A stretch of 64,000 bases of DNA from Providencia rettgeri (GTDB lineage Bacteria; Pseudomonadota; Gammaproteobacteria; Enterobacterales; Enterobacteriaceae). Position 1 is the first letter of the stretch. Each line of letters starts with the position of its first letter. Positions 63,629 through 64,000 of the stretch are shown here, one piece after another. A program made the translations under genes and the position numbers. The stretch is taken from contig UGTZ01000001.1 in assembly GCA_900455085.1 (NCBI GenBank), positions 2,820,501 to 2,884,500 on the forward strand. The letters run 5' to 3'. The notes beneath the pieces were generated by a model. It was not told the DNA's origin. It ran no database searches and saw only the letters and a program-made list of their open reading frames with translations.

Positions 63629-64000
63629 GTAACGAATTGCAAGTTATGAGCAATGTTTATAACAACTTACAAACGGTGCTCATTGAGCAGGGGATAGAAT
63701 CCCTGCTACCGGCACAGGTAACAACCGAACAATTTATTCGTACTGCAGCAACGGCCATGATAGAAAACCCCGATTTACAAGCTGCAGATAAAAAATCTCT
63801 TGTTTTGGCTCTAACACGCTGCGCTAAAGATGGTTTAATGCCTGATGGTAGAGAAGCTGCATTGGTTGTTCGTAATACCAAAGTTGATGGTTCATACATC
63901 AAAAAAGCTGTCTACATGCCAATGGTTGACGGAGTGATGAAACGCGCCCGTCAATCAGGGCAGGTTGCAAATATTGTTAGCAAGGTTGTGTATGCTTCGG
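63625..64000 (+). CDS. recT: RecT single-strand annealing protein, N-terminal part
   Basis: 125 residues before the window end: VTTEQFIRTAATAMIENPDL, LALTRCAKDGLMPDGREAAL and KAVYMPMVDGVMKRARQSGQ are diagnostic of the RecT family. It anneals the strands exposed by the exonuclease next to it. The ATG overlaps the upstream stop. Confidence 0.92.
   Translation, partial: MSNELQVMSNVYNNLQTVLIEQGIESLLPAQVTTEQFIRTAATAMIENPDLQAADKKSLVLALTRCAKDGLMPDGREAALVVRNTKVDGSYIKKAVYMPMVDGVMKRARQSGQVANIVSKVVYAS

Overview
The window comes from a low-GC member of the Morganellaceae, most likely Providencia. The evidence is a Proteeae-type membrane L-amino-acid deaminase, a complete tetrathionate reductase cluster (ttrBCA with ttrSR), and core genes that closely resemble enterobacterial pyrC, bssS, trhO, mdtG and lpxL. 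The species call is inference. No rRNA, tRNA or CRISPR array was recognised.

Bases 1 to about 20,650 are chromosome. In order they hold the pyrC end, bssS, a LuxR-type regulator, trhO (-), a zevAB-like zinc locus behind a Zur-box palindrome with zevA frameshifted, ttrBCA (-) divergent from ttrSR, lpxL, an ERIC element whose right half is repeated in tandem, mdtG, a peptide transporter, a PhzF-like gene, the deaminase gene, a tiny secreted protein and a hotdog thioesterase. A stub of an old integrase (20,733-20,855) marks the edge of the foreign DNA.

From about 20,890 to the right edge is a contractile-tail prophage that also carries plasmid functions. The left end has a RexAB-like gene pair and two AT-rich LPS glycosyltransferase genes. 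The virion genes run leftwards on the minus strand: lysis cassette and spike (about 53.0-49.3 kb), a ParB-domain DNA methyltransferase interrupted by an intein (48.8-46.7 kb), integrase, small terminase, resolvase, large terminase, portal, head, neck, sheath, tube, chaperones with a probable -1 frameshift, tape measure, baseplate and tail fibre (46.4-25.2 kb). To the right lie plasmid modules: ParA and partner, a ribbon-helix-helix gene beside large palindromes, a DinI-like gene with a near-perfect SOS box, an iteron/Rep_3 replicon, a phage RecA, HicAB and StbDE/RelBE toxin-antitoxin pairs, a RepL-like gene with operator-like repeats, and RecE/RecT. The right boundary is outside the window.

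The simplest reading is an integrated phage-plasmid: virion and integrase genes together with replication, partition, resolution and addiction genes. Many of its genes are broken by single-base indels, usually in homopolymers, whose correction restores a normal protein. These may be sequencing errors or slippage decay, and I flag them gene by gene. The least expected findings are the methyltransferase intein, the RexAB-like pair, a shared palindromic operator at four promoters and the ERIC-derived start of mdtG.
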